Shown here in pieces: positions 42,472 to 53,598 of a stretch of 64,000 nt of DNA. Position numbers and translations under genes: made by a program. Each line of letters begins with the position of its first letter. Positions within the stretch are counted from its first letter, which is position 1. This DNA is from Buttiauxella noackiae ATCC 51607 (GTDB lineage Bacteria > Pseudomonadota > Gammaproteobacteria > Enterobacterales > Enterobacteriaceae): the NCBI RefSeq assembly GCF_001654865.1, contig NZ_LXEO01000025.1, forward strand, positions 62,001 to 126,000. The letters run 5' to 3'. The notes under the pieces are model-generated. The model was not told the origin of the DNA and did not search any database. It was given only the letters and a program-made list of their open reading frames with translations.

Positions 42472-43200
42472 CTACACCGCTTTAAGCCCTAAAGCCTCTT
42501 TGAGACTCTTCAAGTAGCGACGACTTACCGGGACAGACTGCCCGTCGCGCAGCATCAACTCGGCTTGCCCGCCATCCTCAAAGCGGATCTCTTTGAGATG
42601 CACCATATTGACCAGGTATTGTCGATGGCAGCGAACCAGCGGCGTGCGGCTTTCAAGCGTGCGCAACGTCAGCTCAGTAAAACCTTCAGTTCCCTGCGCA
42701 TTGGTGACATATACCCCGCTCATACGGCTGCTGGCGTACATCACCTCTTCCATTTGTAGCAGGTAAATCCGGCTCTGCCCGGTACAAGGAATGAATTTAA
42801 GATCTTCCTGGTTTGGCTCAAGCAGTGTCATATCCTGATCGACGCGCTCATGGCGCAAACGTTGTAGGGTTTTCTCAAGCCGTTTGCTGTCAATTGGTTT
42901 AAGTAAATAGTCGAACGCATGTTCTTCAAAAGCCCGCACCGCGTACTCGTCAAAGGCGGTAAGAAATACGATGTAGGGGCGCTGTTCAGGATCAAGCATG
43001 CTTACCATTTCCAGCCCACTGATGCGCGGCATCTGAATATCAAGAAACACCACGTCCGGATGCAAGCGATGCACCGCGCCAATGGCTTCCACCGCATTGC
43101 CACACTCCCCCACGATGTCAATGTCTGGTTCGTTTTGCAGCATGATGCGTAAATTCTCACGCGCCAGCGGTTCATCATCGACAATCAGCACTTTTAACAT
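42472..43200 (-). CDS. btsR: LytTR-family response regulator BtsR
   Basis: 242 residues, E. coli YehT/BtsR type. The receiver domain has acidic residues 'VDDEP', phosphoacceptor Asp in '[19 protein letters not shown]', '[25 protein letters not shown]'. A LytTR DNA-binding domain follows (~140-240; '[51 protein letters not shown]'). In E. coli it activates btsT in response to extracellular pyruvate sensed by BtsS. The ATG overlaps the btsS stop by 7 bp. Its recognition motifs appear in front of the CstA/BtsT-type gene at 35.4 kb. Confidence 0.97.
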   Translation of the reverse strand: MLKVLIVDDEPLARENLRIMLQNEPDIDIVGECGNAVEAIGAVHRLHPDVVFLDIQMPRISGLEMVSMLDPEQRPYIVFLTAFDEYAVRAFEEHAFDYLLKPIDSKRLEKTLQRLRHERVDQDMTLLEPNQEDLKFIPCTGQSRIYLLQMEEVMYASSRMSGVYVTNAQGTEGFTELTLRTLESRTPLVRCHRQYLVNMVHLKEIRFEDGGQAELMLRDGQSVPVSRRYLKSLKEALGLKAV

Positions 43201-44882
43201 GGGGTTTCCTCCAGAGGTAAACGTAGGGTAATACGGGTAAATCGGTCTGACTCATAATCCACTTTAATACCGCAGGCATCGCCGTAACGGGCGCGCAGAC
43301 GTTTATCAACAAGACTCATCCCAAGCCCGCTGGATGTGTTTTTTTCCTGATATAAACCTGCGTTGTCTTCAATAGAAAGCTGCAAATACTCCCCATTCTG
43401 GCAGGCATTAATCGTCACCTCCCCGACACCAAGCAACTGCGAAGTGCCATGCTTGATGGCGTTTTCAACAATGGGTTGTAGCGTGAAAGCCGGTAACTGC
43501 ACTTGCGACAGCTCCTGAGGCACATTCAGTTGCACGCGTAATCGTGACTGAAAACGCGCCTGTTCGATTTGCAGATAAGCATTCACATGCTCAATTTCAT
43601 CGGCAAGAGTCACTATCTCGCTTGGGCGCTTTAAGTTTTTGCGAAAGAAGGTCGAGAGATATTGCACCAGTTGACATGCCTGTTCATTATCCCGACGGAT
43701 AACAGCCACCAGCGTATTCAATGCATTAAACAGAAAATGCGGGTTCACCTGCGCGTGCAAAAGCTTGATCTCTGACTGCGTCAGCATCTGCTTTTGTCGT
43801 TCATATTGCCCCGCTAAGATTTGCGCAGAGAGAAGCTGCGCGATGCCTTCACCCAGCGTGCGGTTAATCGAGCTAAACAAGCGGTTCTTTGCTTCATACA
43901 GTTTGATCGTGCCAATCACGCGGCTATTTTCACCGTAAAGTGGGATAACAAGCGTCGAACCCAGTTTGCAATGCGGGTGCAGCGAACAACGGTAAGGCAC
44001 TTCATTGCCGTCGGCATATACCACTTCACCGCGTTCAATTGCCTGCCAGGTATATTCAGAAGAGATTGGGCTACCTGGTAAATGGTGGTCGGCACCGATT
44101 CCGGTAAACGCCAGCAGCTTCTCGCAATCGGTAATAGCAACGGCTCCGATATCCAGCTCCAGATGGAGTACCTGCGCCACTTTCATACTGTTTTCCTGGT
44201 TAAAACCCCGGCGCAGAATCCCTTCTGTGGAGGCCGCGACTTTTAATGCGGTTGCCGAGAATGCCGAAGTGTATTTCTCAAACATCGCTCGCTTATCGAG
44301 CAAGATACGCATAAATAACGCGGCACCCACGGTGTTGGTAATCATCATCGGAGCAGCGATGCTTTTCACCAGATTCAACGCATCAGCAAACGGGCGAGCA
44401 ATCAGCAAGATAATGCCCATCTGGAAGAATTCCGCCAGCAGCGTAATGCCACCTGCGGTCAAGGGATTAAACAGCAAATCGCTACGCCCACGACGAATCA
44501 ACAAACGGTGCAACAGCCCGCCAAGCAGCCCTTCAACAATGGTGGAAAACATGCAACTTAGCGCCGTCATTCCCCCCATTGAATACCGATGCAACCCGCC
44601 GGTTAAACCCACCAGCCCGCCAACCAGCGGCCCACCGAGCAGCCCACCCATTACCGCGCCAATCGCACGTGTATTGGCGATGGAGTCGTCAATGTGCAGG
44701 CCAAAATAGGTGCCCATAATGCAAAAGATAGAGAAAGTAACGTAGCAAAGTAATTTGTGCGGTAAACGTACTGTGACCTGCATCAGCGGGATAAACAGCC
44801 GAGTTTTACTCATCAACCAGGCGATAACCAGGTAGACGCACATCTGCTGAAGGAGCAGTAACACCAGGTTAAACTCGTACAT
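43194..44882 (-). CDS. btsS: LytS-family sensor histidine kinase BtsS (pyruvate sensor)
   Basis: 562 residues from ATG 44882, matching the E. coli BtsS start [10 protein letters not shown]; a further ATG at 44894 is in frame. The N-terminal 5TM-5TMR_LYT domain (~1-200) is followed by a GAF domain (~220-350, '[55 protein letters not shown]'). The His kinase region holds the phosphoacceptor His in '[25 protein letters not shown]' and the ATPase N-box '[12 protein letters not shown]'. It senses pyruvate and signals to BtsR. Confidence 0.97.
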   Translation of the reverse strand: MYEFNLVLLLLQQMCVYLVIAWLMSKTRLFIPLMQVTVRLPHKLLCYVTFSIFCIMGTYFGLHIDDSIANTRAIGAVMGGLLGGPLVGGLVGLTGGLHRYSMGGMTALSCMFSTIVEGLLGGLLHRLLIRRGRSDLLFNPLTAGGITLLAEFFQMGIILLIARPFADALNLVKSIAAPMMITNTVGAALFMRILLDKRAMFEKYTSAFSATALKVAASTEGILRRGFNQENSMKVAQVLHLELDIGAVAITDCEKLLAFTGIGADHHLPGSPISSEYTWQAIERGEVVYADGNEVPYRCSLHPHCKLGSTLVIPLYGENSRVIGTIKLYEAKNRLFSSINRTLGEGIAQLLSAQILAGQYERQKQMLTQSEIKLLHAQVNPHFLFNALNTLVAVIRRDNEQACQLVQYLSTFFRKNLKRPSEIVTLADEIEHVNAYLQIEQARFQSRLRVQLNVPQELSQVQLPAFTLQPIVENAIKHGTSQLLGVGEVTINACQNGEYLQLSIEDNAGLYQEKNTSSGLGMSLVDKRLRARYGDACGIKVDYESDRFTRITLRLPLEETPC

Positions 44883-45012
44883 TGCGCTCGCCATTGAGTC
44901 TCAGAGGCGGCGTAACATACACGTTGGCGGCTTAACTTTCTTTGAAGGGTTTCAATAATTTTTGATTTAGTGGGGATGAAAGCAGAAATTAGGACAAGGA
45001 TGGGGGTGTGTT

Positions 45013-45041
45013 TGTCGGGCAGGCGTAAACCCCACCCGACA
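45013..45041. repeat. REP-like palindrome
   Basis: Arms TGTCGGGC/G and CCCGACA enclose AGGCGTAAACCC. It lies between the mrp 3' end and the btsS promoter. Confidence 0.6.
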
Positions 45042-45048
45042 TATTGAT

Positions 45049-46161
45049 TTACACGGCGCGGAACGAGATATCCGCAGGGATCACTTCACCTTCCCAGTAA
45101 AGCTGCGCTGCGACGCTACCCGCCAGTTGACGGTAGATCGCGGTGAACTCGCTTTCCGGACGATTGATCACCGTTGGCTTACCGGCATCAAGATCTTCAC
45201 GCAAAGTAATGTGCAACGGCAACTGGCCCAGTAATTTGGTGTGGTATTGATCCGCCAGTTTCTGCGCCCCGCCAGTGCCGAAAATTGGCTCATTGTGACC
45301 ACAGTTGCTGCAAATATGCATGCTCATGTTTTCAACGATACCCAGCACTGGCACATCGACTTTCTCAAACATCACGATGCCTTTACGGGCGTCGATCAAT
45401 GCAATATCTTGCGGCGTGGTCACCACAACAGCACCCGTTACTGGAATATTCTGCGCAAGCGTCAGTTGAATGTCACCGGTGCCCGGCGGCATATCCAGCA
45501 CCAGATAATCGAGATCCGGCCACATGGTTTCTTGCAGCATCTGCAACAGTGCCTTGCTGGCCATCGGGCCGCGCCACACCATGGCGTTTTCATCAGTGAC
45601 CAGATAACCAATTGAATTGGTCGCCAGGCCATGCGCCAGAATTGGGGTCATATGCGTGCCGTCAGGTGAAGTTGGGCGTTCGTGTTCTGCCCCCAGCATC
45701 GTTGGGATAGACGGGCCATAAATATCCGCATCCAGAATCCCGACTTTCGCCCCTTCGGCGATGAGCGCCAGTGCCAGGTTCACAGCAGTACTCGACTTGC
45801 CAACACCGCCTTTGCCTGAAGTCACCGCAATAATGTTTTTCACACCGTTAATGCCGGGGTGATTTTTCACACGCTTTAAGGTGGCAATGTTGTGGCTGAG
45901 TTTCCAGTCCACCGCTTTCGCCCCAGTAATGCGCAACAAATCCGAACTGCACTGCTCTTGCAGGGCTTCAAAACCACTGCGCCAAACGAATGGCATCAAC
46001 AGCTCAACATGCAGCGTGTCGTCTAACATTGCGACATGATGCAGTGCTTTAAGCGCGGTCAGATTATGTTTGAGGGTTGGGTGCTGAAAATTGGCCAGTG
46101 TCCCGGCGACCATAGCGCGTAGCTGCTCGGGGGAACGACTTGACGGGGATTGCGAATTCAT
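45049..46161 (-). CDS. mrp: Fe-S cluster carrier ATPase Mrp (ApbC)
   Basis: 370 residues, close to E. coli Mrp (369). An N-terminal MIP18-like domain ('LRAMVAGTLANFQHPTLKHNLTALKALHHVA') precedes a P-loop ATPase with deviant Walker A 'GKGGVGKSS', switch 'LDADIYGPSIP', and the CxxC cluster-binding pair in 'HICSNCGHNEPIFG'. It binds and transfers [4Fe-4S] clusters to apoproteins in the cytosol. It is divergent from metG, the arrangement found in E. coli. Confidence 0.97.
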   Translation of the reverse strand: MNSQSPSSRSPEQLRAMVAGTLANFQHPTLKHNLTALKALHHVAMLDDTLHVELLMPFVWRSGFEALQEQCSSDLLRITGAKAVDWKLSHNIATLKRVKNHPGINGVKNIIAVTSGKGGVGKSSTAVNLALALIAEGAKVGILDADIYGPSIPTMLGAEHERPTSPDGTHMTPILAHGLATNSIGYLVTDENAMVWRGPMASKALLQMLQETMWPDLDYLVLDMPPGTGDIQLTLAQNIPVTGAVVVTTPQDIALIDARKGIVMFEKVDVPVLGIVENMSMHICSNCGHNEPIFGTGGAQKLADQYHTKLLGQLPLHITLREDLDAGKPTVINRPESEFTAIYRQLAGSVAAQLYWEGEVIPADISFRAV

Positions 46162-46324
46162 CCCGGCTCCTTATTGTTTTTTTAACAGATGATGCAGTTT
46201 GTTAAGCATACCAGATGCCATCCGGCACGATAAAATTTCCTTGTTCAGCTTGTGTGGTTTACCACAAGGCGGCTCTCAGTTAACATCTAAGGCCCTTTTC
46301 TATTTAGAAGATGCAATTTCTACT

Positions 46325-48358
46325 ATGGCTCATACCGCGAAAAAATTATTGGTAACGTGCGCACTTCCGTACGCTAACGGCTCAATCCACCTTGGTCACA
46401 TGCTGGAGCACATCCAGGCTGACGTCTGGGTCCGTTACCAACGAATGCGCGGAAACACGGTCAACTTCATCTGCGCGGACGATGCACACGGTACACCTAT
46501 CATGCTGAAAGCACAGCAGTTAGGTATTACACCAGAGCAGATGATTGCCGAAATGAGTCAGGAGCATCAGACTGATTTTGCTGGCTTTAACATCAGCTAT
46601 GATAACTACCACTCCACGCATAGCGACGAAAACCGCGAGCTGGCATCGCTGATTTATGGCCGTCTGAAAGAGAACGGTTTTATTAAAAACCGTACTATTT
46701 CTCAGCTTTTCGACCCGGAAAAAGGCATGTTCCTGCCTGACCGTTTTGTAAAAGGCACCTGCCCGAAATGTAAAGCACCGGACCAATACGGCGATAACTG
46801 CGAAGTTTGTGGCGCAACTTACAGCCCAACCGAACTGATTAACCCGCAGTCTGTGGTTTCTGGCGCAACGCCGGTGATGCGTGATTCCGAGCACTTCTTC
46901 TTTGATTTGCCATCGTTTAGCGAAATGCTGCAAGCCTGGACTCGTTCTGGTGCGCTACAAGAGCAAGTGGCGAACAAAATGCAGGAGTGGTTCGAGTCTG
47001 GTTTGCAACAGTGGGATATTTCTCGCGATGCGCCATACTTCGGCTTCGAAATTCCTGATGCACCGGGCAAATACTTCTACGTCTGGCTCGACGCGCCAAT
47101 CGGCTACATGGGTTCATTCAAAAACCTGTGCGACAAACGCGGAGACACCGAGAGCTTTGACGAATACTGGAAGCAAGATTCCACCGCTGAGCTGTATCAC
47201 TTCATCGGTAAAGATATCGTTTATTTCCATAGCCTGTTCTGGCCAGCCATGCTGGAAGGCAGCGGTTTCCGCAAGCCAACCAACCTGTTTGTTCACGGCT
47301 ATGTGACGGTAAACGGCGCGAAGATGTCTAAATCGCGCGGTACGTTCATTAAGGCCAGCACCTGGCTGAACCACTTTGACGCCGACAGCCTGCGTTACTA
47401 CTACACCGCGAAGCTATCTTCCCGTATCGACGATATCGACCTGAATCTGGAAGATTTCGTGCAGCGTGTGAACAGCGACATCGTCAACAAAGTGGTTAAC
47501 CTGGCATCACGCAACGCAGGCTTTATCGCCAAGCGTTTTGATGGCCAACTGTCTGCTGAAATTGCTGACCCAGCACTGTACAAAACCTTTACCGATGCAG
47601 CACAGTCAATTGGTGAAGCCTGGGAAAGCCGTGAATTCGGTAAAGCCGTGCGTGAAATTATGGCGCTGGCTGACGTTGCAAACCGTTATGTTGATGAGCA
47701 GGCTCCATGGGTTGTGGCAAAACAGGAAGGCCGCGATGCCGACCTGCAAGCCATCTGCACCATGGGTATCAACCTGTTCCGTGTACTGATGACCTGGCTG
47801 AAACCGGTTCTGCCAACGCTTGCTGAACGTACAGAAGCCTTCCTGAACTGCGAGCTGACCTGGGACAGCATTAACACCCCGCTGCTGAACCATAAAGTGA
47901 ATACTTTCAAAGCGCTGTACAACCGCATTGAAATGAAACAGGTTGAAGCGCTGGTTGAAGCGTCGAAAGAAGAAGTGAAAGCGGCAGCTGCTCCGGTAAC
48001 TGGCCCACTGGCTGATGACCCGATTGGTGAAACCATCGCATTCGATGATTTCGCAAAAGTGGATCTGCGTGTGGCGCTGATTGAGAAAGCTGAATTTGTT
48101 GAAGGCTCCGACAAACTGCTGCGCCTGACGCTGGATCTTGGCGGTGAGAAACGTAACGTATTCTCCGGTATTCGTTCTGCTTACCCGGACCCAGCCGCAC
48201 TGGAAGGCCGTTTGACCATTATGGTGGCCAACCTGGCACCGCGTAAAATGCGTTTCGGCATCTCTGAAGGGATGGTGATGGCTGCAGGCCCTGGCGGGAA
48301 AGATATCTTCCTGTTAAGCCCTGATAGCGGTGCTCAGGCAGGTATGGCGGTTAAGTAA
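46325..48358 (+). CDS. metG: Methionyl-tRNA synthetase
   Basis: 677 residues, the same length as E. coli MetG. Start ATG 46325 gives '[38 protein letters not shown]', with the HIGH-type motif HLGH. The zinc knuckle cysteines are in '[21 protein letters not shown]', the KMSKS loop in '[13 protein letters not shown]', and the C-terminal EMAPII-like tRNA-binding/dimerisation domain begins near '[27 protein letters not shown]'. It charges both tRNA-Met species. A strong terminator follows. A longer ORF from 46199 is an upstream extension without similarity. Confidence 0.98.
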   Translation: MAHTAKKLLVTCALPYANGSIHLGHMLEHIQADVWVRYQRMRGNTVNFICADDAHGTPIMLKAQQLGITPEQMIAEMSQEHQTDFAGFNISYDNYHSTHSDENRELASLIYGRLKENGFIKNRTISQLFDPEKGMFLPDRFVKGTCPKCKAPDQYGDNCEVCGATYSPTELINPQSVVSGATPVMRDSEHFFFDLPSFSEMLQAWTRSGALQEQVANKMQEWFESGLQQWDISRDAPYFGFEIPDAPGKYFYVWLDAPIGYMGSFKNLCDKRGDTESFDEYWKQDSTAELYHFIGKDIVYFHSLFWPAMLEGSGFRKPTNLFVHGYVTVNGAKMSKSRGTFIKASTWLNHFDADSLRYYYTAKLSSRIDDIDLNLEDFVQRVNSDIVNKVVNLASRNAGFIAKRFDGQLSAEIADPALYKTFTDAAQSIGEAWESREFGKAVREIMALADVANRYVDEQAPWVVAKQEGRDADLQAICTMGINLFRVLMTWLKPVLPTLAERTEAFLNCELTWDSINTPLLNHKVNTFKALYNRIEMKQVEALVEASKEEVKAAAAPVTGPLADDPIGETIAFDDFAKVDLRVALIEKAEFVEGSDKLLRLTLDLGGEKRNVFSGIRSAYPDPAALEGRLTIMVANLAPRKMRFGISEGMVMAAGPGGKDIFLLSPDSGAQAGMAVK

Positions 48359-48378
48359 TCGCATATCAATAAAAGAGA

Positions 48379-48406
48379 ATACCCCGGCATGCCGGGGTAT
48401 TTTTTT
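48379..48406 (+). terminator. Rho-independent terminator of metG
   Basis: A perfect 22-bp palindrome (ATACCCCGGC / GCCGGGGTAT) is followed by seven T, 20 bp after the metG stop. Confidence 0.96.
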
Positions 48407-48428
48407 GCTTGTGATAGGGGGATAAGTT

Positions 48429-48458
48429 GTAGGTTGGATAAGCGAAGCGTCATCCAAC
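48429..48458. repeat. REP-type palindrome at the metG-mdfA junction
   Basis: Arms GTTGGAT / ATCCAAC with an AAGCGAAGCGTC loop. It lies between convergent metG and mdfA, at the point where E. coli synteny breaks. Confidence 0.8.
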
Positions 48459-48466
48459 AGATAAAG

Positions 48467-49687
48467 CTAGATGTCCGTCCGATTACCCACACTTTTATCT
48501 TTCAAGAATACAAACATTAAACCCAGCCAGATAACTCCGCCCAGCAAATTCAGCAGGCTAAACCAGCCATTACCACCAAGCAGATAAGCATGTTTACTGA
48601 CTTCAATGCCGATGGTGAAAATAAGCATCTGTAACATTCCCATCGCCGCTGAAACAGTGCCTTTGCTCATATCGCTCGCAAACAATGTCAGCCGCACCAG
48701 GCCTGCGTTAGCAAGGCCAATACCAAATGCGTAGATACTCAACCCGGCCGTCATCCACAAATAAGCATGTGAAGAAGCCACGGTCGCCACGGCGGCAACA
48801 ACCAGTCCAGGTACAATCCACCAGCCGCCAAGAATAATCAGCGAGCGTACACTACGACGAGACGTTAAACGTGCCAGTACCAGGTTACCCATAATCAGCG
48901 CACCAAAAATGGGGACCTGCAGCAATCCATATTCATAGGTTGAAAGCTTTTCACCACTAATGATGATAATCGGCGATTGCGCAATCCATGTCAGAATCGG
49001 CAAGCTAACAAAACCAATGGCCAGCGATCCGGCAACAAAGCGAACGTTCTTAAGCACCAGCTTGTAGTCATGACCTAAATCGCGCAGTGAGAGCTTTTCG
49101 CCTAAACGCGTTGCAGTTTCCGGCATCGCACGATGCAGACCGAAGAATGAGAAAGCTGCCAGTGCCGCGAACAACACAAACATCGTTTCCCACGGCGCGT
49201 AGTGAATCCATGCAGCCCCAACCAACGGGCCGAGCAATGGTGCAATCAGCGCAACGTTCGCCATCAACGCGGTGATTTTGATACACACCGCCTCTTCGAA
49301 AGACTCCTGAATTGCCGCGTAACCGACCGCGCCAATAAAGCACAGGCTAACGCCCTGCAAGAAACGCAGGATAGTGAACTGCTCAATGTTTTGTGCCAGA
49401 AGTGTTGCGAGACAAGTCACGATAAACCACACCACGCCGGTCAACATCACCGGACGGCGGCCAATACGATCCGACAATGGCCCCAACAGCCACTGCAAGA
49501 ACATACCTCCCGCCAGATACGCGGTCATGGAGGTCGGTACCCATTCGATTCCCGCGTTGTATTGTTCGACAACCGCCAGCATGCCTGGCTGGATCATGTC
49601 GTTGCCGATATACGTAGAAAATTCATAGAGCACCAGGCACAGCGGGAATAGCAGTGCCTGGCGACCCAGTCGTTTATTATTTTGCAT
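48467..49687 (-). CDS. mdfA: Multidrug efflux transporter MdfA (MFS)
   Basis: 406 residues, 12 spans, very similar to E. coli MdfA: '[60 protein letters not shown]'. The functional Glu and Asp of helix 1 (E26/D34 in E. coli) are both present in '[11 protein letters not shown]'. The motif A-like loop is '[14 protein letters not shown]'. It is a proton antiporter for chloramphenicol and lipophilic cations. It is divergent from ybjG, as in E. coli. Confidence 0.97.
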   Translation of the reverse strand: MQNNKRLGRQALLFPLCLVLYEFSTYIGNDMIQPGMLAVVEQYNAGIEWVPTSMTAYLAGGMFLQWLLGPLSDRIGRRPVMLTGVVWFIVTCLATLLAQNIEQFTILRFLQGVSLCFIGAVGYAAIQESFEEAVCIKITALMANVALIAPLLGPLVGAAWIHYAPWETMFVLFAALAAFSFFGLHRAMPETATRLGEKLSLRDLGHDYKLVLKNVRFVAGSLAIGFVSLPILTWIAQSPIIIISGEKLSTYEYGLLQVPIFGALIMGNLVLARLTSRRSVRSLIILGGWWIVPGLVVAAVATVASSHAYLWMTAGLSIYAFGIGLANAGLVRLTLFASDMSKGTVSAAMGMLQMLIFTIGIEVSKHAYLLGGNGWFSLLNLLGGVIWLGLMFVFLKDKSVGNRTDI

Positions 49688-49887
49688 GAGTAACTCAAGA
49701 GAGAAGAAAAACGCAGGAAGTGTAATAAATTGCCTTCGCGGTAGATAGTGAATTGTTATTTAAGCAGAGCAATCGTTCGGTTGTTTAAGGTTTTCTTAAG
49801 AAGCTCAAAGTAGGCTGTCGTCCTATGGTCACGATGCAGGGTGTACGGCATCATTTCCAACCGGCTGATAAAGGAACCAAAGTAGAT

Positions 49888-50496
49888 ATGATCGAACAAC
49901 TCAATCAGGCACTTTTTTTGTTGATTAATGCCACACCTGATTCTCCTGCATGGTTGATTACATTTGCCATTTTTATTGCTAAAGATTTAATTAATATTGT
50001 GCCGTTGTTGATTGCCATTCTGTGGCTGTGGGGGCAACGCCGCCAGATGAGCGCCCAGCGCGCGGTGGTGATTAAGACTGCGCTGGCGATCCTCATCAGC
50101 GTTTCGCTGTCGTGGATTATTGGCCATAGCTTTCCGCATGACCGCCCGTTCGTGACAGGGTTCGGCTATAACTTCCTGCACCACGCGCCGGATGACTCAT
50201 TCCCAAGTGACCACGGCACGGTGATTTTCACCTTCGCACTGGCGTTTTTGTTCTGGCACCGCGTGTGGTCGGGTGTGGTGTTATTTGTAATTGGTTGTGC
50301 GATTGCCTGGTCACGTGTTTATCTCGGTGTGCACTGGCCGCTGGATATGCTCGGCGGTTTGCTGGTGGGTCTGTGTTCTTGTTTACTGGCGCAAATGGCA
50401 TGGAACTGGTTCGGGGTGCAACTTCACGCCCGCTTGCATCAGGCTTATCGATTCTGTTTTGCCCTGCCTATCCGCAAAGGCTGGGTGCGTGACTAA
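49888..50496 (+). CDS. ybjG: Undecaprenyl-diphosphate phosphatase YbjG (PAP2 family)
   Basis: 202 residues from ATG 49888, aligned with the E. coli start. Four to six spans and a PAP2 active site: 'HDRPF', 'DDSFPSDHGTVIF' with the catalytic His, and 'WSRVYLGVHWPLDMLGG' with the second His. It recycles undecaprenyl diphosphate for peptidoglycan synthesis. An in-frame ORF extends upstream to 49825 without similarity. A terminator follows the gene. Confidence 0.95.
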   Translation: MIEQLNQALFLLINATPDSPAWLITFAIFIAKDLINIVPLLIAILWLWGQRRQMSAQRAVVIKTALAILISVSLSWIIGHSFPHDRPFVTGFGYNFLHHAPDDSFPSDHGTVIFTFALAFLFWHRVWSGVVLFVIGCAIAWSRVYLGVHWPLDMLGGLLVGLCSCLLAQMAWNWFGVQLHARLHQAYRFCFALPIRKGWVRD

Positions 50497-50527
50497 CTGT
50501 TTTTGCAAAGGTAAGATGCGTTAATCG

Positions 50528-50550
50528 AAACCCGGCGATGCCGGGTTTTT
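50528..50550 (+). terminator. Rho-independent terminator after ybjG
   Basis: AAACCCGGC / GCCGGGTTT with a 2-nt spacer (GAT region), then five T. It lies 32 bp after the ybjG stop and 18 bp before deoR. Confidence 0.93.
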
Positions 50551-50567
50551 CATATTCAGAGGGCATC

Positions 50568-51332
50568 ATGGAAACCCGGCGCGACGAACGCATCAACCGC
50601 CTGATTCAGGCGCTTAAACGCAGCGACAAAATTCATCTTAAAGAGGCTTCCGCGCTACTCGGTGTCTCTGAAATGACCATTCGCCGCGATCTCAACAGTG
50701 AACCCGGTCCCGTGGTGTTATTGGGCGGCTATGTGGTGCTCGAACCGCGTAGCGTCACCGCCAACCATTATTTGTTAAGCGATCAGAAAACCCGCCGTAT
50801 TGACGAGAAACGCCATGCTGCGCGCCTTGCTGCAGCAATGGTTCGCCCACATCAGACGGTATTTTTTGATTGCGGCACCACCACGCCTTACATCATTGAA
50901 GCACTGGACGATGAACTGCAATTTACCGGGGTGTGTTACTCATTAAACACCTTTCTGGCGCTACAGGATAAACCCGGCTGCCGGGTGATTTTGAGCGGGG
51001 GCGAGTTTCATGCCAGCAATGCGATTTTCAAGCCTATTAACTTCCAGGAGTGTCTGAACAATTTCTGCCCGGATATCGCCTTCTTCTCAGCAGCAGGCAT
51101 TCATACTCGCCACGGAGCTACCTGTTTTAATCTCGACGAGCTGCCGGTAAAACACTGGGCATTAGCGATGGCGCAGCAGCGTGTGCTGGTCGTGGACGAC
51201 AGTAAGTTTGGCAAAGTACGTGCAGCCTGTATGGGGCCGCTTGCTGCTTTTGATTTGATTATCAGTAATCAACAACCCGATGCGGCATTTATTGAATTTG
51301 CCGCGTCGGAGAGTATTCAGCTCGAGTGGTAA
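50568..51332 (+). CDS. deoR: Deoxyribonucleoside operon repressor DeoR
   Basis: 254 residues. The HTH at ~20-45 ('KIHLKEASALLGVSEMTIRRDLN') and the sugar-phosphate-binding domain ('FFDCGTTTPYIIEAL', 'LSGGEFHASNAIFKPINF', 'VVDDSKFGKVRAACMG') match E. coli DeoR. It represses the deo nucleoside catabolic genes and is released by deoxyribose 5-phosphate. The METRRDER start is used. The N-terminal third is better conserved than the extreme C-terminus. Confidence 0.94.
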   Translation: METRRDERINRLIQALKRSDKIHLKEASALLGVSEMTIRRDLNSEPGPVVLLGGYVVLEPRSVTANHYLLSDQKTRRIDEKRHAARLAAAMVRPHQTVFFDCGTTTPYIIEALDDELQFTGVCYSLNTFLALQDKPGCRVILSGGEFHASNAIFKPINFQECLNNFCPDIAFFSAAGIHTRHGATCFNLDELPVKHWALAMAQQRVLVVDDSKFGKVRAACMGPLAAFDLIISNQQPDAAFIEFAASESIQLEW

Positions 51333-51352
51333 TAAATAAGCTCTGCCCAAAA

Positions 51353-51382
51353 TACTTCGAGCCGCAAATGCGGCTCGAAGTA
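51353..51382. terminator. Bidirectional terminator between deoR and dacC
   Basis: A perfect inverted repeat with 14-bp arms (TACTTCGAGCCGCA / TGCGGCTCGAAGTA) and a 2-nt centre. On the minus strand it is followed by TTTT, so it is best as the terminator of dacC. Confidence 0.92.
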
Positions 51383-51393
51383 TGAAGAAGGGA

Positions 51394-52599
51394 TTAAGAG
51401 AACCAGGAGCCGAACCATGAATGGAATTTCATCAACACAAAGTCCCACATCCGGCTAAAGAAACCACCCTCTTCCACTGCTTCCATTACCATCAATGGGC
51501 GCTGTTCGATTGATTTACCATTAAGCTGGAAATCGATGGTGCCAACCACCTGGCCTTTCTTCAACGGCGCGGTCAGCTGCGGTTCGGTCAGCGTGAAGCT
51601 TGCTTTCAGGTTCTTCAACTGGCCACGAGGAATCGTGACAGAGCCACCTTCACCGGCCCCCAGATTCACTTCGCTTTTATCCCCAAACCATACGCGTTGC
51701 GTGACAAAAGTGGCATCCGGTTTAATCGGTGTAACGGTTTCAAAGAAGCGGAAACCCCACGTCAGCAATTTCTCACTTTCATTGAAGCGAATACGATCGG
51801 TTTTAGTGCCCAGCACCACGGAGATCAAACGCATGTCACCCGAAGTCGCGGAAGCGACGAGGTTATAACCCGCTCCGGTAGTGGTGCCGGTTTTCATGCC
51901 ATCAACGTTAAGGTTTGAGCTCCACAGCAAGCGGTTACGGTTCGGCTGTTTGATGTTATTAAAGGTGAACTCTTTCTCTTTGTGGATGGCGTACTCTTCT
52001 GGCACATCATGAATCAACGCCTGGCCGAGCAGCGCCATATCGCGTGCGGTACTGAATTGCCCTGGTGCATCCAGGCCATGTACGGTTTTAAAGGTGGTGT
52101 TGGTCAGATTCAGTTTTTGCGCATAGTTGTTCATCAGGCTGACGAACGAATCCTGGCTGCCTGCCACATAATCAGCAATTGCAATGCTGGCATCGTTACC
52201 TGACTGAATGATGACACCTTTATTCAAATCTTCGACCGAGACTTTATCGCCCGGTTTCAGGAACATCAGCGACGAGCCACGCAGAGCCGGATTGCCGGTG
52301 GCCCAGGCATCTTTGCCGATGGTGACCATATCCGTCAGCTTGATTTTATCCGCCTTGAGCGCCTGCCCAACCACATAACTGGTCATCAGTTTAGTCAGGC
52401 TTGCCGGATCCAGTTGTAGATCGGCATTGCCTTCAGCCAGAACTTTGCCACTGGCATAATCCATTAAGATCCACGCTTTAGCATCTACTTGCGGTGCATC
52501 AGCAGTCTGTTCTGCACTAACCGCAGGCGCGGCTACCAACAGCAGGGTTGTTCCCGCCAGTAATGCTCGAAGCGAAGCAGGGATTTGCAAAGTTTTCAT
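51394..52599 (-). CDS. dacC: D-alanyl-D-alanine carboxypeptidase, penicillin-binding protein 6
   Basis: 401 residues from ATG 52599. Signal peptide, then the three active-site motifs: SLTK ('[13 protein letters not shown]'), SGN ('[18 protein letters not shown]') and KTG ('[16 protein letters not shown]'). The C-terminal beta domain and the amphipathic anchor '[19 protein letters not shown]' match PBP6. It trims the terminal D-Ala from peptidoglycan pentapeptides in the periplasm. It converges on deoR as in E. coli. Confidence 0.97.
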   Translation of the reverse strand: MKTLQIPASLRALLAGTTLLLVAAPAVSAEQTADAPQVDAKAWILMDYASGKVLAEGNADLQLDPASLTKLMTSYVVGQALKADKIKLTDMVTIGKDAWATGNPALRGSSLMFLKPGDKVSVEDLNKGVIIQSGNDASIAIADYVAGSQDSFVSLMNNYAQKLNLTNTTFKTVHGLDAPGQFSTARDMALLGQALIHDVPEEYAIHKEKEFTFNNIKQPNRNRLLWSSNLNVDGMKTGTTTGAGYNLVASATSGDMRLISVVLGTKTDRIRFNESEKLLTWGFRFFETVTPIKPDATFVTQRVWFGDKSEVNLGAGEGGSVTIPRGQLKNLKASFTLTEPQLTAPLKKGQVVGTIDFQLNGKSIEQRPLMVMEAVEEGGFFSRMWDFVLMKFHSWFGSWFS

Positions 52600-52846
52600 A
52601 ACACCACCCAGTATCCATTCTATAAAAGTCACGACGCACGCCGTTACTTAATCATCAAGTTGCCAGTAAGCTAACGTGTGAATCCGCTTAAAGAAACAAA
52701 GCATTGGTAAAGTTTTTTAAGTTTATTCGATAACTGCGTGACTTGCCGCCACGTTGTCGAGTTTTTTAGCTGCTGTTGAGCTTACGTGCTGTTTTCTTCA
52801 CCAGCGCACGGCATACTGAAGTGCAAACTAACAATGAGGAAACAAA

Positions 52847-53473
52847 ATGATCACAGTTTGGGGCAGAGACAATTCGACTAATGTGAAGAAAGTGCTGTGG
52901 TGCCTGGAAGAGTTAGGCGTGGAGTATCACTCAATTCCGGCAGGTGGGAAATTTGGTAAAACGCATGATGCTGAATATCTGGCGATGAACCCTAATGCGT
53001 TGGTGCCCTGCATTCATGATGATGCAACCAATCTGACATTATGGGAATCCAATACCATCGTGCGTTATCTGGCTGCGCAATATGGTAAAGAGTCGTTGTG
53101 GGTTGCTGAACCCGCCGCCCGAGCACGCGGCGAAAAGTGGATGGACTGGGCAGGAACCGCCCTCGCAGGCCCACATCGGGGCGTGTTTTTCAGCCTGGTA
53201 CGAACAGCGCCTGAATTACGCGATGAAAAATTGATAGCCGATAGCATCGCGCAGTGCAACACGCTGTTTGCCATGGTTGATGCCGAACTGGCGAAACAGC
53301 CGTGGCTAGGTGGTGATGAGTTCGGTGCCGGCGATATTGCGCTTGGTCCGAGCACTTACAACCTGCTTAATCTCGACATCCAATGGAATGATTTTCCCAA
53401 TCTGCAACGCTGGTATCAGCAACTGACCCAGCGCCCGGCATTCAAGAAAGTCGTGATGATTCCTTTGAGCTAA
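52847..53473 (+). CDS. gstB: Glutathione S-transferase GstB
   Basis: 208 residues, same length and arrangement as E. coli GstB (YliJ). The thioredoxin-like N-terminal domain starts '[37 protein letters not shown]', with the glutathione-binding '[15 protein letters not shown]'. The C-terminal helical domain has '[26 protein letters not shown]' and '[21 protein letters not shown]'. A cytosolic enzyme; the E. coli protein debrominates bromoacetate. AGGAAAC precedes the ATG. Confidence 0.93.
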   Translation: MITVWGRDNSTNVKKVLWCLEELGVEYHSIPAGGKFGKTHDAEYLAMNPNALVPCIHDDATNLTLWESNTIVRYLAAQYGKESLWVAEPAARARGEKWMDWAGTALAGPHRGVFFSLVRTAPELRDEKLIADSIAQCNTLFAMVDAELAKQPWLGGDEFGAGDIALGPSTYNLLNLDIQWNDFPNLQRWYQQLTQRPAFKKVVMIPLS

Positions 53474-53510
53474 AAACGCTAATCGGATGAGACTGCTGAT
53501 ATTGCTTTTT

Positions 53511-53586
53511 CGTAGGTCGGATTAGCGTAGCGACATCCGACTACCCTGTGTCAATGGTGGATGACGCTATCGCTTATCCACCCTAC
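53511..53586. repeat. Pair of REP-type palindromes (BIME-like)
   Basis: Two units, 53511-53542 (GTCGGAT / ATCCGAC arms) and 53556-53586 (GGTGGAT / ATCCACC arms), in opposite orientation between convergent gstB and yliI. Confidence 0.85.
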
Positions 53587-53598
53587 AAAACCTGTTTA

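Noticed and set aside
44005-44709. 234-codon plus-strand ORF opposite btsS
   Set aside because: Antisense to a conserved membrane domain; the composition (Ser/Pro/Ile-rich) mirrors the opposite strand and shows no motif.
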